A stretch of DNA of 53,093 nt from Levilactobacillus parabrevis ATCC 53295 (GCF_001434055.1 NZ_AZCZ01000018.1:1-53093); one strand, 5' to 3'. Counted from the stretch's first letter, positions 9,730-18,856 are shown. Translations and numbers: made by a program. Notes: generated from the sequence alone by a model not told the origin.

Positions 9730-10428
9730 ATGGAAGACTTTACACAGCGCTACATTCAAGACGGACAGACGAGCATTGCCAACTACTTGCTCGATCATTT
9801 TCGCGAAGTGGGGATGACGACCGACCAACTGTTGGTCTTTCTCCAACTACGACGCTACATGGATCGGGGGCAATCGATGCCTGAAGCCGATGTCATGGCG
9901 GCTCACTTGGGGTGGGACAAGCAACGCGTCTACCAGATCTTACACGAGCTGATTGCGAATAAACTCATGGTGATTACCAGCGTACCAGACGGCAACGGGC
10001 AGAAACGCGATGCCTATGACTTCCGGCTGTTAACGGAAAAATTGAGCCAACTGGCGGTTCAGACCACGCAAAGGGAAGTCAAGGCGGCAGTCACCAATGA
10101 CCGATCAACTGTGTTCAATCAGATTGAAACGGAGTTTGGCCGACCACTATCGCCTCTCGAGATGGAGAGCATCAATCAGTGGCTGGATGACGACCACTAC
10201 CGACCAGAGTTGATTCAGCTGGCTCTGAAGGAGGCCGTCCTGAGCCAGGCATATAGCCTCAAGTATATGGACCGAATTCTGTTGAATTGGGAAAAGAAGA
10301 ATTTGAAGACGGCCGCCCAGGTCCAGCGTGATAAGGAACGTCAGAATCCGCGGCCATCATCGAAGCCAACCGCAACGCCGGGTAATGATATTCCGGACGT
10401 GCCGATTTTTAAGTTAACTGATCACTGA
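9730..10428 (+). CDS. dnaD: DnaD replication-initiation/primosome protein
   Basis: 232-residue DnaD, which helps load the replicative helicase at oriC and during restart. An N-terminal winged-helix (about 20-90, TTDQLLVFLQLRRYMDRG...) is followed by a DnaD-like C-terminal domain (about 120-205, with SPLEMESINQWLDDD and YSLKYMDRILLNWEKKNLKT) and a disordered Pro/Thr tail. I chose ATG 9730 because AGGGGG lies just upstream and the family starts here. An in-frame ATG at 9685 has no ribosome site. In Bacillus the next gene is nth; here the neighbour is ponA, convergent. Confidence 0.92.
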   Translation: MEDFTQRYIQDGQTSIANYLLDHFREVGMTTDQLLVFLQLRRYMDRGQSMPEADVMAAHLGWDKQRVYQILHELIANKLMVITSVPDGNGQKRDAYDFRLLTEKLSQLAVQTTQREVKAAVTNDRSTVFNQIETEFGRPLSPLEMESINQWLDDDHYRPELIQLALKEAVLSQAYSLKYMDRILLNWEKKNLKTAAQVQRDKERQNPRPSSKPTATPGNDIPDVPIFKLTDH

Positions 10429-10458
10429 CTTCTAGGATACGCTATGCTAACTGAAAAA

Positions 10459-10505
10459 GGGCGCCACCAATCAATCTCGTTTGAGATGAATGGTGGCGCC
10501 CTTTG
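10459..10505. terminator. Bidirectional terminator between dnaD and ponA
   Basis: GGGCGCCACCA (10459-10469) and TGGTGGCGCCC (10491-10501) pair perfectly with an inner ATCTC/GAGAT stem. A-rich on the left and T-containing on the right, it sits between the convergent dnaD and ponA genes. Confidence 0.8.
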
Positions 10506-10519
10506 TGTTTGACAATCAG

Positions 10520-12850
10520 TTAATCTTTATTATCATCCTTATTTTTCGTAGTTGTTGCGGATGACGTGTTCGTGGAACTTGAATTGGTCGTGGTGTCGTT
10601 GTCGTCATTCCCATTGTTACCGCCAGGCGTTTGTTCCGTACTGGAAGATTCCTTGCTGGTACTGGACTCAGTGGTGGATGACTCAGTCTTCGAGCTGCTG
10701 GAGTTGGTCGTGACTTGACCATTGCTGCTGTAGACCGAAGAACTCGTGGTGTTCGTGGACCCATACGGACTAGTTGCCGTTGCGTCGGTAACGGTACCCG
10801 GATGACCGGTAACGTAATACTCGGTCTTACCGTTCTGTGAAGTCTGGGTGACCGTGCTTGGCTTAGTCCAGTCGGTATTGGTACTCTTGGTGGCCAGGTA
10901 GCTCATGGTGTACTTGTAAATTTCTTGAGCAATCGTAGTCTGGGTTTCGCTGACGTAGTGACCGGCCTGGAACTGCTTATCGTATCCGGTCCAAACGGAA
11001 ACGGCGTAGTTCTTGGTGTAACCAGTGAACCAGGAGTCCATCGTGGCACCATCTGGAACCTTGTCCGCGTAGTCGTCAGGGTAGGAGTCCGTCCCGGTCT
11101 TCCCAGCTTGGTACAGGCCGGAAATGGCAGCGGAACGTCCAGACCCATTTTCATTGGTCATAACATCCTTCATCATATCCGTTAACATGAAGGCGGTCGC
11201 TGCGCTCATGGCACGTTTGCCAGTCGAAGCGTAGTTGTGAGCCTTGCCGTCCTGGGTAACAATCTTAGAGACCAGGTAAGGCTTGTAGTACGTTCCACCG
11301 TTGGCGAAGGCGGCGTAGGCCGCGGCTTCCTGCTCGGTTGAGATGTACAGGCCAATCCCGTTTTGTAAGGTTAACGTCTTATCAAAGGACATCCCGAGAC
11401 CGTCCAAGAAGGTCGTGGCTTTCTTGATGCCTACGTTTTGGAGAGTCCGAATAGCGGGGATGTTCCGTGATTCGTAAAGGGCCTTGCGCATGGTGATGGT
11501 CCCTTGATACTGACGGTCCCAGTCGTAAAGGTTTTTCGTCGTGCCGGGATACGTGAACGCGGTATCCTTCACGGGTTCATACGTCGGATACTTGAGGTAT
11601 TCGATGGCAGGGCCGTAGTCCATCAGGGGCTTGGCGGTTGAGGCACTGGACCGGTCGGTTTGGACGGCCCGGTTCAGCCCGAAGGTCACGTTACCAGTCT
11701 TCCGGCCACCAATCATGGCCACGACTTTCCCGTTGTTTGGATCAACAATGGTCGAGCCAACTTGGAATTTGCTAGATGGGAAGTTCACGTAACTACTGCC
11801 GTTAACGATGTTGTAGAGCTTCTTTTGGGCGCCCATATCGAGGTTGGTGTAAACTTTCAGGCCACCGGTAGTGGTGTTATAGCCCTTGGACTTAAGTTCA
11901 GCATAAACTTGTTTAAGGTAGGCGTCGATGACCTTGGTGGTCTTGGCACTGGCCACGGCCGTTGACTTGTGGGTCTTGGATAGGCCGGCTTTGATGCTGG
12001 TAGCCTTGGCCTGTGCGGCTTGTGCCGAGGTGATCGCGTTGTTCTTGGCCATGGCATCCAACACGAGATCCCGTCGCTTCTTGGCTAGTGCGGGGTAGGT
12101 AGTGGGATCATAGTTGGTTGGGGACTGTGGCATCCCGGCCAGCATGGCGAGTTGAGACAAGTCCAGGCTATTGAGGTTCTTACCGTAGTAGTACTGGGCG
12201 GCCGTCTGCATCCCGTAGACCCCGTTACCCATGTAGACCTTGTTAATGTAGTATTCCAGAATTTGATCCTTAGAGTAGTTGTGATCGACCTTTAAGGCTA
12301 ACCAGGCTTCTTGAGCCTTACGCTTGAGCGTTCGGTCCGAGGCAGCTGTGGAGAAGACGGAGAGCTTGACCAGCTGTTGCGTCAAGGTACTCCCACCTTG
12401 CATCCCCAGTGAGGAACCGGTGACGTTGGCGAGGGCGGCCCCGACGATTCGGATGGGGTCGACCCCGTTGTTCTTGTAGAAGCGTCGGTCTTCGGTGGAG
12501 ACGACGGCTTGTTTCAGACCGTCCGGAATATTGCTGGACTTCACGTAGCTTCTGTTCTGGGCACCTAAGCGCGAAATGACGGCGCCGTTGGCATCGTAGA
12601 CCCGCGTAGAAGCATCACTGGACAGTGCGGACTGTGAGATCTTTGGTGCGCTTTGTGCGTAGAAAAAGAACAATCCGGCGCCGAACAGAATTCCTAAGAC
12701 GCCAATGGCGACGATGACGAAAAGTACCCGGCGGAAGGTCCGCCAACCGTTGCGCGGTCGTTTGGGCCCGCCGGATTTGCCGGTTGGACTCGGATTACGC
12801 TCAGCGTTGCGGCTCATCCGAGTCTCTCTGGTTGAATTGTTACTAGACAT
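10520..12850 (-). CDS. ponA: Class A penicillin-binding protein 1A (bifunctional peptidoglycan synthase)
   Basis: 776 residues. A basic cytoplasmic N-terminus and one membrane anchor (about 41-66) precede the family 51 glycosyltransferase (ED at 120-121, QGGSTLTQQ 151-159) and the transpeptidase with STAK (404-407, active Ser404), SRN (461-463) and KTGT (584-587). The last ~90 residues are a Ser/Thr/Asn-rich low-complexity tail, common in lactobacillar PBP1A and probably exposed in the wall. The enzyme polymerises and cross-links peptidoglycan. ATG has AAAGGAG upstream; the gene starts 30 bp after recU, the standard recU-ponA operon. Confidence 0.95.
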   Translation of the reverse strand: MSSNNSTRETRMSRNAERNPSPTGKSGGPKRPRNGWRTFRRVLFVIVAIGVLGILFGAGLFFFYAQSAPKISQSALSSDASTRVYDANGAVISRLGAQNRSYVKSSNIPDGLKQAVVSTEDRRFYKNNGVDPIRIVGAALANVTGSSLGMQGGSTLTQQLVKLSVFSTAASDRTLKRKAQEAWLALKVDHNYSKDQILEYYINKVYMGNGVYGMQTAAQYYYGKNLNSLDLSQLAMLAGMPQSPTNYDPTTYPALAKKRRDLVLDAMAKNNAITSAQAAQAKATSIKAGLSKTHKSTAVASAKTTKVIDAYLKQVYAELKSKGYNTTTGGLKVYTNLDMGAQKKLYNIVNGSSYVNFPSSKFQVGSTIVDPNNGKVVAMIGGRKTGNVTFGLNRAVQTDRSSASTAKPLMDYGPAIEYLKYPTYEPVKDTAFTYPGTTKNLYDWDRQYQGTITMRKALYESRNIPAIRTLQNVGIKKATTFLDGLGMSFDKTLTLQNGIGLYISTEQEAAAYAAFANGGTYYKPYLVSKIVTQDGKAHNYASTGKRAMSAATAFMLTDMMKDVMTNENGSGRSAAISGLYQAGKTGTDSYPDDYADKVPDGATMDSWFTGYTKNYAVSVWTGYDKQFQAGHYVSETQTTIAQEIYKYTMSYLATKSTNTDWTKPSTVTQTSQNGKTEYYVTGHPGTVTDATATSPYGSTNTTSSSVYSSNGQVTTNSSSSKTESSTTESSTSKESSSTEQTPGGNNGNDDNDTTTNSSSTNTSSATTTKNKDDNKD

Positions 12851-12880
12851 GGTAATCTCCTTTACGTTTAAACGTGTCAG

Positions 12881-13489
12881 CTACCGCTTTAGCAGCTGGT
12901 CCACGGCGTTAAGATAGGGCACCGGCAATTGAAGCTGCGCGGTGAGCTTGATACCGCTAGCGGCGATCTCCGTGTAGGGGATGGACTTGCGCCCACCGTT
13001 AGCTTGGTCATCCCAGAAGTGAAACAGATCTTCAGCGGGGTACAGGTAGGTCTCTTGGCGGCTAACGAATTTGATAATGGCAAAACAGATACCGCCTTGA
13101 GCCGTGCAGGCCCGCATATGATCAATCTGGTGTTGATGGAAATTTTTAAGTGGAAATGACCCCTTGTTCTTCGTTTCCTTGGCGTCAAAGTCCAGGTAGT
13201 GTCCTTGGTAGACACCGTTGTAGTCGGTGGTCGATGCCGTACTGAAGTAGGCTTCTTTGATGACTGCCGCACTTCGCTTGGGGTAATCGACCTTGACGAT
13301 ACGGATGGGGGTCGGCTTCTTGTGAACGACGGCGAGCCCATGCGTCTGATAATAGGTATTACTCTGGTTCAATTCCTCTTCCAGCGTCATACCCCGTTTA
13401 CCATAGTTGGTGTAGTGGCTGGCAAACTTGGGCCGCGTAGCTGATACTGGCGCTTGGTAGGCATTCCCATTGGGATACCGAATAGTCAT
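12881..13489 (-). CDS. recU: Holliday-junction resolvase RecU
   Basis: 202-residue RecU, a PD-(D/E)xK-type nuclease that resolves Holliday junctions in recombination and segregation. Seen: NRGMTLEEELN-like segment (YGKRGMTLEEELNQSN), DYNGVYQGHYLDFDAKET (catalytic Asp, Glu and Lys region) and FPLKNFHQHQIDHM. I start at ATG 13487-13489 with a GGAGTGAGGAG ribosome site; an upstream in-frame extension of 30 residues has no family character. Upstream and co-directional with ponA, as in Bacillus. Confidence 0.95.
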   Translation of the reverse strand: MTIRYPNGNAYQAPVSATRPKFASHYTNYGKRGMTLEEELNQSNTYYQTHGLAVVHKKPTPIRIVKVDYPKRSAAVIKEAYFSTASTTDYNGVYQGHYLDFDAKETKNKGSFPLKNFHQHQIDHMRACTAQGGICFAIIKFVSRQETYLYPAEDLFHFWDDQANGGRKSIPYTEIAASGIKLTAQLQLPVPYLNAVDQLLKR

Positions 13490-13682
13490 TGACTCCTCAC
13501 TCCTTATTGAAAGCTGGCTTTCATTTGTGGCCCAGTTATTGACATTATACCAAGGTGACCGTGAAATAAAAACTCCCAAACGTTCGGTTGAGAATTGTTT
13601 TCCTATAACTTAACTATTTTAATTGCGTCCACCCCTAATTTTCGCTACACTTGAATAGACCAGTCAAAAAGGGGGTAGTTTG

Positions 13683-14252
13683 GTGAGTCGACTTTGGTTA
13701 ACGGGGTATCGGAGCTATGAACTGAGTGTTTTTGGGAATCAGGACCCGAAACTCCTGGTCATCAAAGATACCCTGCGTAAATTGTTGATCAATAAGGTAG
13801 AATCAGGAACGGATTGGTTGATTACCGGTGGCCAATTAGGCGTTGAGCAGTGGGCTGCCGAGGTGGGACTGAAGCTCAAAGCGGATTATCCGGAGCTGAA
13901 GGTCGCCATGATGACGCCGTTCGCCGAATTCGGTGGTAATTGGAATGAGGGCAATCAGGCTCAGTATGCGACCCTGGCCAGTCAGGTTGATTTTCACCAA
14001 TCCGTTAGCGAGCAACCCTATCATGGGCCCCAACAGTTAAGAAACTATCAAGAATTTATGTTGACCCATACAGACGAGGCCGTAATGGTATATGATTTAG
14101 AGGTTGAAGGGAAACCGAAGTATGATTACCGCGCTGTTACGCAGTTTCAGAAGCAACATACTTACCCCCTAACACTAATCGATATGGATTGGTTACAAGA
14201 AAGTGCCAATGAATATCAAGAAAATTTAAATAATGGTTCCCAAATCGAATGA
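13683..14252 (+). CDS. ypsA: YpsA-family protein (DUF1273, SLOG-like fold)
   Basis: 189-residue cytosolic protein with the YpsA opening (SRLWLTGYRSYELSVFG) and a central WLITGGQLGVEQWAAE motif, a Rossmann-type loop of the SLOG/DprA-like superfamily presumed to bind a nucleotide-like ligand. In Bacillus and Staphylococcus YpsA is linked to cell division, and it neighbours gpsB here as there. Start is GTG 13683 (or the TTG one codon before) after GGGGG. Its exact biochemical role is unknown. Confidence 0.88.
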   Translation: MSRLWLTGYRSYELSVFGNQDPKLLVIKDTLRKLLINKVESGTDWLITGGQLGVEQWAAEVGLKLKADYPELKVAMMTPFAEFGGNWNEGNQAQYATLASQVDFHQSVSEQPYHGPQQLRNYQEFMLTHTDEAVMVYDLEVEGKPKYDYRAVTQFQKQHTYPLTLIDMDWLQESANEYQENLNNGSQIE

Positions 14253-14306
14253 AAACTGGTATTATATTAATTGCCGGTTTGATAAGACAACGAGGTGTAA
14301 AGATCA

Positions 14307-14660
14307 ATGGAAAACGTTAATTTCACTCCCAAGGAAATTTTGCAAAAGCAATTTCGACAAAAGATGCGTGGTTACGATCCAGATGATGTTGATAGTTTCT
14401 TAGACAACGTCATTAAGGACTATGACACCTTTGTTAAGGAGAATCAGCGGCTTCAAGACGAGAACGAACGGTTGTTGGCGAAAGTTGATGAGCTCACGAA
14501 GCAAGTGCAAGTGGGCGGTAGTCAACGGCAAGCTTCGACGACCAGCCAACCCACTTCAAGTGCCACTAATATGGATATCTTGAAGCGGCTCTCCAATTTG
14601 GAACGGCACGTTTTCGGTTCACAATTAGATAATGATCCAAACGAATCACATCGTTTGTAG
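14307..14660 (+). CDS. gpsB: Cell-division regulator GpsB (DivIVA family)
   Basis: 117-residue DivIVA-like coiled-coil protein. The N-terminal lipid/PBP-interacting motif ([26 protein letters not shown], given here as residues 6-31) is followed by a coiled coil (about 35-70), a Ser/Thr/Gln linker and a conserved C-terminal trimerisation helix ([16 protein letters not shown]). GpsB shuttles PBP1 between septum and side wall; ponA is close by. ATG with a GAGGTG ribosome site. Confidence 0.94.
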   Translation: MENVNFTPKEILQKQFRQKMRGYDPDDVDSFLDNVIKDYDTFVKENQRLQDENERLLAKVDELTKQVQVGGSQRQASTTSQPTSSATNMDILKRLSNLERHVFGSQLDNDPNESHRL

Positions 14661-14672
14661 AATTATAAAGAC

Positions 14673-15070
14673 TGGTGTAAATCCTGAGTAATCGCGGTCG
14701 GCTTTTGTCGGCTGAGGAAAGTCCATGCTCGCACAGACTGAGATGTCTGTAGTGTTCGTGCTCGGTGAAAAAATAAGCCGGGGGACGTTAGCAATAACGT
14801 TACGGCGGGAAAACACGGCTACGGCTTCGGCTATGTCCTAGTATCCCTGAAAAGTGCCACAGTGACGATACGTCTAAGGAAACTTAGGCGGTGGAACGCG
14901 GTAAACCCCTCGAGCGGGCAACCCAAACTTTTGGTAGGGGCGCTTCACATATGGAAATGAACGAAATGTGGGGGGAGAGGAAACTCTCGAGATAGATGAT
15001 TACTGCCAGTCAGCCGTTTGCCTGAAACGGTTGGGTGGTACAAAACATGGCTTACAGGGATTTACACCAT
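14673..15070 (+). ncRNA. rnpB: RNase P RNA, Bacillus type (class B)
   Basis: Ribozyme subunit of RNase P, which trims tRNA 5' ends. The 5' end GGTGTAAATCC (14674-14684) pairs with GGATTTACACC near 15058-15068 to close P1. Hallmarks inside: GAGGAAAGTCCATGCTCGC (CR-I, about 14713-14731), the CCCTCGAGCGGGCAACCC-like segment near 14906, and the terminal AGATAGATGATTACTGCC segment (about 14990) of CR-V, followed by TACAAAACATGGCTTACAG. It lies between gpsB and rlmL as in Bacillus. Confidence 0.95.
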
Positions 15071-15078
15071 GTCAGGTT

Positions 15079-15107
15079 GGGTGGGAGCTTGCTCCCGCCC
15101 TTTTTTT
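15079..15107 (+). terminator. Terminator of rnpB
   Basis: GGGTGGGAGC (15079-15088) and GCTCCCGCCC (15091-15100) form a 10-bp stem with one wobble, followed by seven T. It ends the RNase P RNA transcript. The next 170 bases up to rlmL hold no gene. Confidence 0.9.
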
Positions 15108-15282
15108 AGACATTAAAACGGGGTAACCCCCTCTGATTGGTGGTAAAATCAATGTGTATGGGATCTTACTGCAGAATCAACATTGAGGTCGAGAAGTGAA
15201 AGATGTTTGGCGCTAAGAAGATTAGTTGCCACCTTTCAGCCTTTAACTGCTTCATTTAACACGTGTAAATAAGGAGGATTTT

Positions 15283-16428
15283 ATGAAGAAATTTCATTTA
15301 TATGCCGCAACTGCCAGCGGAATCGAAGCCTTGGCCGGTCGGGAATTACGCGATCTGGGCTACGAGACGCAGGTTGAAAACGGTCGGGTTCGGTTCGATG
15401 GGACGATTGAGGACATCTTGCGGGCCAACCTTTGGCTGCGGACGGCTGACCGCATCCGAATCATCGTGGCTGAATTCGATGCTGTGACCTTTGACGAACT
15501 GTTTGAAGCCACGAAAGCCGTTGCCTGGGATGAACTGCTGCCTATGGACGCGGCGTTCCCGGTTGAAGGGCGTTCAAAGAAGTCACAGTTACATAGTGTG
15601 CCGGATGCTCAAGCCATCGTGAAGAAGGCCGTTGCTACTAAGCTGGCTGCTGTTTATCACCGGCGGACGCGGATGCCCGAAACTGGGGCTAACTATCCGT
15701 TGGAAGTCATGATCGACAAGGATCACGTTATGCTGACGCTGGATACGACCGGACCAAGTCTCTTTAAACGGGGCTACCGGGTTGGTAAAGGTGGCGCGCC
15801 AATTAAGGAAAACATGGCCGCAGCCTTGATTGCCTTAACCAGCTGGCACAAGGACATGCCATTCTGGGATCCCGTGTGTGGGTCTGGGACAATTCCGATC
15901 GAAGCCGCTCTGATTGGCCGCAACCTAGCTCCTGGGTTTAACCGCGATTTCACCTGCGAACATTGGGACTGGGTACCACAAGAACTCAGTGACAAGGTGC
16001 GTGATGAGGCGGATGCCAAGGCTGACTACGATACGCCACTGCAGATTTTTGGGAGTGACATTGACGAAAACATGGTCGCCATTGCCAAGAAAAACGCCGA
16101 AGAAGCTGGGTTGTCGCAAGACATTACGTTCACTCAGTTGGCGGTTCAAGATTTCAAGACGGATTTGGAACATGGGGTCATCGTCGCTAACCCACCTTAC
16201 GGGGAACGGCTGAGCGACCAAGCCAGTGTACGGGAACTGTATACGCAGATGGGCAAGGTTTTCAAGCCTTACACGGACTGGTCCAAGTACATCTTGACGG
16301 CTGACCTGGAGTTCGAACACTTCTATGGCCAAAAAGCCACCAAAACGCGGAAGCTTTATAACGGGGCATTACGGACGGATTACTTCCAATTCTGGGGTAA
16401 GCGTAAGCCACGGCAACACAAGGAGTAG
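15283..16428 (+). CDS. rlmL: 23S rRNA guanine-N2 methyltransferase RlmL/YpsC-like (THUMP domain)
   Basis: 381 residues: an N-terminal ferredoxin-like region with THUMP RNA-binding domain (about 40-160) and a Rossmann methyltransferase with DPVCGSGTIPIEA (SAM-binding loop, near 193-205), FGSDIDENM, and catalytic VANPPYGERL (near 299-308; NPPY flips out the guanine base). This matches Bacillus YpsC, which sits beside rnpB there too. Good AAGGAGG ribosome site. The exact rRNA position is inferred from family. Confidence 0.9.
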   Translation: MKKFHLYAATASGIEALAGRELRDLGYETQVENGRVRFDGTIEDILRANLWLRTADRIRIIVAEFDAVTFDELFEATKAVAWDELLPMDAAFPVEGRSKKSQLHSVPDAQAIVKKAVATKLAAVYHRRTRMPETGANYPLEVMIDKDHVMLTLDTTGPSLFKRGYRVGKGGAPIKENMAAALIALTSWHKDMPFWDPVCGSGTIPIEAALIGRNLAPGFNRDFTCEHWDWVPQELSDKVRDEADAKADYDTPLQIFGSDIDENMVAIAKKNAEEAGLSQDITFTQLAVQDFKTDLEHGVIVANPPYGERLSDQASVRELYTQMGKVFKPYTDWSKYILTADLEFEHFYGQKATKTRKLYNGALRTDYFQFWGKRKPRQHKE

Positions 16429-16434
16429 ATCGGC

Positions 16435-16815
16435 GTGATCAAGACGGACTGCATTTTCTGTCAAAAGACGGATATCGTGCTTGAAAATGAGCTAGCCAAG
16501 GCGTTCTGGGATATTCATCCCGTACGCGAGGGGCACCTCTTGATTGTGCCCAAGCAACACTACACCACGTACTTTGATGTACCGGCAACGACTAAGCAGG
16601 CATTAGATGATCTGTTGACGGCGTCGAAGGCGTTCTTGGATGAACGTTATCACCCGGCCGGTTATAATATTGGCATCAACGTCAATCCAGCGGCTGGGCA
16701 AACCGTGATGCACGCGCACATTCATCTGATTCCGCGCTATGAAGGTGATGTCAAGGACCCACGCGGCGGGATTCGTAAGATGATTCCGCATGCCGTTAAG
16801 GGCTGGTTGAAGTAA
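16435..16815 (+). CDS. HIT-family nucleotide hydrolase
   Basis: 126-residue histidine-triad protein. It has the CIFC zinc-type N-terminus (6-9) and the HAHIH triad (93-97) in QTVMHAHIHLIPR. HIT proteins hydrolyse nucleotide phosphoramidates or dinucleoside polyphosphates; the substrate here is not deducible. GTG start, with AGGAG overlapping the last codons of rlmL (6-bp gap), so it is probably co-transcribed. Confidence 0.9.
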   Translation: MIKTDCIFCQKTDIVLENELAKAFWDIHPVREGHLLIVPKQHYTTYFDVPATTKQALDDLLTASKAFLDERYHPAGYNIGINVNPAAGQTVMHAHIHLIPRYEGDVKDPRGGIRKMIPHAVKGWLK

Positions 16816-16842
16816 AGGCTAGCTGAGAAATATGAAAACGAG

Positions 16843-16882
16843 AGGCCGTTCAGCGTTATTTAGCGCTGGATGGCCTTTTTTG
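16843..16882 (+). terminator. Terminator after the HIT gene
   Basis: AGGCC (16843-16847) with GGCCT (16872-16876) and inner CAGCG/CGCTG form an interrupted stem followed by TTTTTT. It isolates the amtB regulatory region. Confidence 0.8.
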
Positions 16883-16919
16883 TGCATAGAAGCTGATATT
16901 TATATTTTTGTATAAAACA

Positions 16920-16936
16920 TGTTAGGAAAAATAACA
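16920..16936. promoter_or_regulatory. GlnR box, distal, upstream of amtB
   Basis: The 17 bases read TGTTA-GGAAAAA-TAACA, an exact match to the Firmicute GlnR/TnrA operator TGTNA-N7-TNACA. It lies about 160 bp upstream of amtB. Confidence 0.85.
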
Positions 16937-17056
16937 CGTTAAGCCGGTCTAGTGGGAGCGTAATTAGACCAAAGCTTTGAATTACCCTCGTTAGTAAGTC
17001 AAAACCGCAAACAATAGGCCAAATCAAAGTCAGTGGTGGACGTAGACCATTTTTAA

Positions 17057-17073
17057 TGTTAGGATTTATGACA
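17057..17073. promoter_or_regulatory. GlnR box, proximal, upstream of amtB
   Basis: TGTTA-GGATTTA-TGACA, a second exact match to TGTNA-N7-TNACA, 25 bp before the amtB start. Two boxes 137 bp apart are compatible with cooperative repression by GlnR under nitrogen excess. The glnR gene is not in this window. Confidence 0.85.
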
Positions 17074-17098
17074 TTAAGAGATAAAGAGGGCGTCGTTG

Positions 17099-18442
17099 AT
17101 GAATCTTGCAAACACTGCATTCGTTTTAATCGCTAGTATCTTGGTCTTATTCATGACTCCAGGACTGGCTTTCTTCTATGGGGGACTGGTCTCGGAAAAG
17201 AACGTGGTCAACACTATGCTGTCGGTCTTTATCATGACTGGTGTGGCAATTCTGCTGTGGATCTTCCTGGGCTACAGCTTGGCATTTTCCGGGAACATTG
17301 CGGGGATCGTGGGTAATTTACACCACGTCTTCATGGCTGGGGTCAACCTGGCTAGCTTGACGGCGACTCACATTCCGGTCGGGGCCTATTCTTTATTTCA
17401 AATGATGTTTGCCATCATCACCCCGGCACTGTTTGTGGGAGCGGTCGTTGGCCGGATTCACTTTAAGTTCTTGTTGATCTTCCTGATTGCTTGGTCGATC
17501 TTCATTTACTACCCGATGGTTCACTTGGTTTGGAGCCCGCTGGGGTGGCTGGCCAAGCTGGGTGTACTGGACTTCGCCGGTGGGACCGTCGTTCACATCA
17601 ACGCGGGGGTTACGGCACTGGTGCTCTCCGCTTGGTTGGGGCCACGGTTGTCGGGCAATCGGGACAATCCGCATTACAACTTACCTTGGGTTTTGCTGGG
17701 AACGGCGATTCTCTGGATTGGTTGGTACGGCTTCAACGCTGGCAGTGCCTTAGCCGTAAACGGGGTGGCTCTACAAGCAGCCATCACCAGTACGGTGGCC
17801 ACGGCTATGGCTATGGTGACTTGGATGTTCTTGGATATTTGGACCACGGGTAAGCCAACGCTGGTCGGTGTTTGTACCGGGACTCTCTGCGGTTTGGTTG
17901 CGATTACGCCGGCGGCCGGCTACGTCACGATTATGGGGTCGGTAGCCATTGGCTTGATTGCGACGATGACCAGTTATGCCTTCATTCGCCTGCTGAAGCC
18001 ACGCCTGGGTGTGGACGATGCGCTGGATGCCTTTGGCTGTCACGGTGTGAGCGGGATCGTTGGGAGTATCTTGACCGGTGTCTTTGCGACCAAGGCAGTT
18101 AACCCAACGATTGTAGAAAATGGCTTGGCCTATGGTGGCGGCTGGCACCTGTTAGGTGTTCAGATTCTGGCAACGGCTTTCACGATTGCCTTCGTTGCCG
18201 TGATGGGTTGCTTGCTAGTTGTCATTTTACGGCGGTTCATGCCCATGCGGGTCACAGCTGGTGAAGAAGAGCTCGGCCTGGATCAGGGCGAACACGGCGA
18301 GCAGGCCGACTATGCGGTTGGTCTGAGTGAACGTCTTTCAGAGTTCCAGCCGGATCAGGCGCGGTACGCTTCCGAATTTCGTGGGCAACTACAGCACTTG
18401 GAACACCCGCTACCACAGTCGAATCACAGCGGCGGTAATTAA
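17099..18442 (+). CDS. amtB: Ammonium transporter AmtB
   Basis: 447-residue Amt channel with about 11 membrane helices. The twin pore histidines are visible in GGTVVHINAGVTAL and FGCHGVSGIVGSILTG, as is the PGLAFFYGGLV helix 1 signature. The C-terminal cytosolic tail (RVTAGEEELGLDQGEHGEQAD) is the PII-contact region, but no glnK gene follows, so PII control is uncertain; the tail is extended by ~45 polar residues. ATG 17099 with AGAGGG upstream; a TTG precedes by one codon. Two GlnR boxes upstream tie it to nitrogen control. Confidence 0.95.
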   Translation: MNLANTAFVLIASILVLFMTPGLAFFYGGLVSEKNVVNTMLSVFIMTGVAILLWIFLGYSLAFSGNIAGIVGNLHHVFMAGVNLASLTATHIPVGAYSLFQMMFAIITPALFVGAVVGRIHFKFLLIFLIAWSIFIYYPMVHLVWSPLGWLAKLGVLDFAGGTVVHINAGVTALVLSAWLGPRLSGNRDNPHYNLPWVLLGTAILWIGWYGFNAGSALAVNGVALQAAITSTVATAMAMVTWMFLDIWTTGKPTLVGVCTGTLCGLVAITPAAGYVTIMGSVAIGLIATMTSYAFIRLLKPRLGVDDALDAFGCHGVSGIVGSILTGVFATKAVNPTIVENGLAYGGGWHLLGVQILATAFTIAFVAVMGCLLVVILRRFMPMRVTAGEEELGLDQGEHGEQADYAVGLSERLSEFQPDQARYASEFRGQLQHLEHPLPQSNHSGGN

Positions 18443-18572
18443 GGCGGAAAGGCTGCAAAAGTTAGTGACTTTATTAAGCTTGGTCAAAGTCGTTGTCGTT
18501 TTCGTGGAGACCTGCTAAACTATGAATTGTGGTTAGGGGCCACAGAAAATAACTTAGCTTGGGGGGAGCAAA

Positions 18573-18761
18573 ATGACAAAAGACATGGTTGCTTTAACAG
18601 TCTTGGTCATACTAGCAGTTGGCTTCTTAAGCCTGGTGCTAGTGTTAATGAAGTCACCGCTTTGGATCGTCTTTCCACTGGCATTTGCCGGTTTGGCAGC
18701 GGTCTGCTACAGCGTTGATGGCTTAGTTGAAAAATTCAAAAATCGCGAACGCGAAGCTTAG
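18573..18761 (+). CDS. Small two-helix membrane protein
   Basis: 62 residues with two hydrophobic segments (about 6-27 and 31-49) and a charged C-terminus (EKFKNREREA). A strong GGGGGGAG ribosome site and its own downstream terminator support a real gene. No family recognised. It follows amtB by 130 bp and may have its own promoter. Confidence 0.7.
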   Translation: MTKDMVALTVLVILAVGFLSLVLVLMKSPLWIVFPLAFAGLAAVCYSVDGLVEKFKNREREA

Positions 18762-18773
18762 TGAAGAAATAAA

Positions 18774-18797
18774 AGAGGCCAGTGAGCCTCTTTTTTT
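18774..18797 (+). terminator. Terminator after the 62-residue protein
   Basis: AGAGGC (18774-18779) pairs with GCCTCT (18786-18791), followed by a run of seven T (18791-18797). Confidence 0.8.
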
Positions 18798-18856
18798 GTC
18801 TTTACAGACCTGTCGCCGGATTGCTAAAATGAAAAGGGTAAAGGCGATGACGACAA

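Noticed and set aside
15925-16332. Long open frame antisense to rlmL
   Set aside because: A shadow of a strong sense gene; no ribosome site and no family features.
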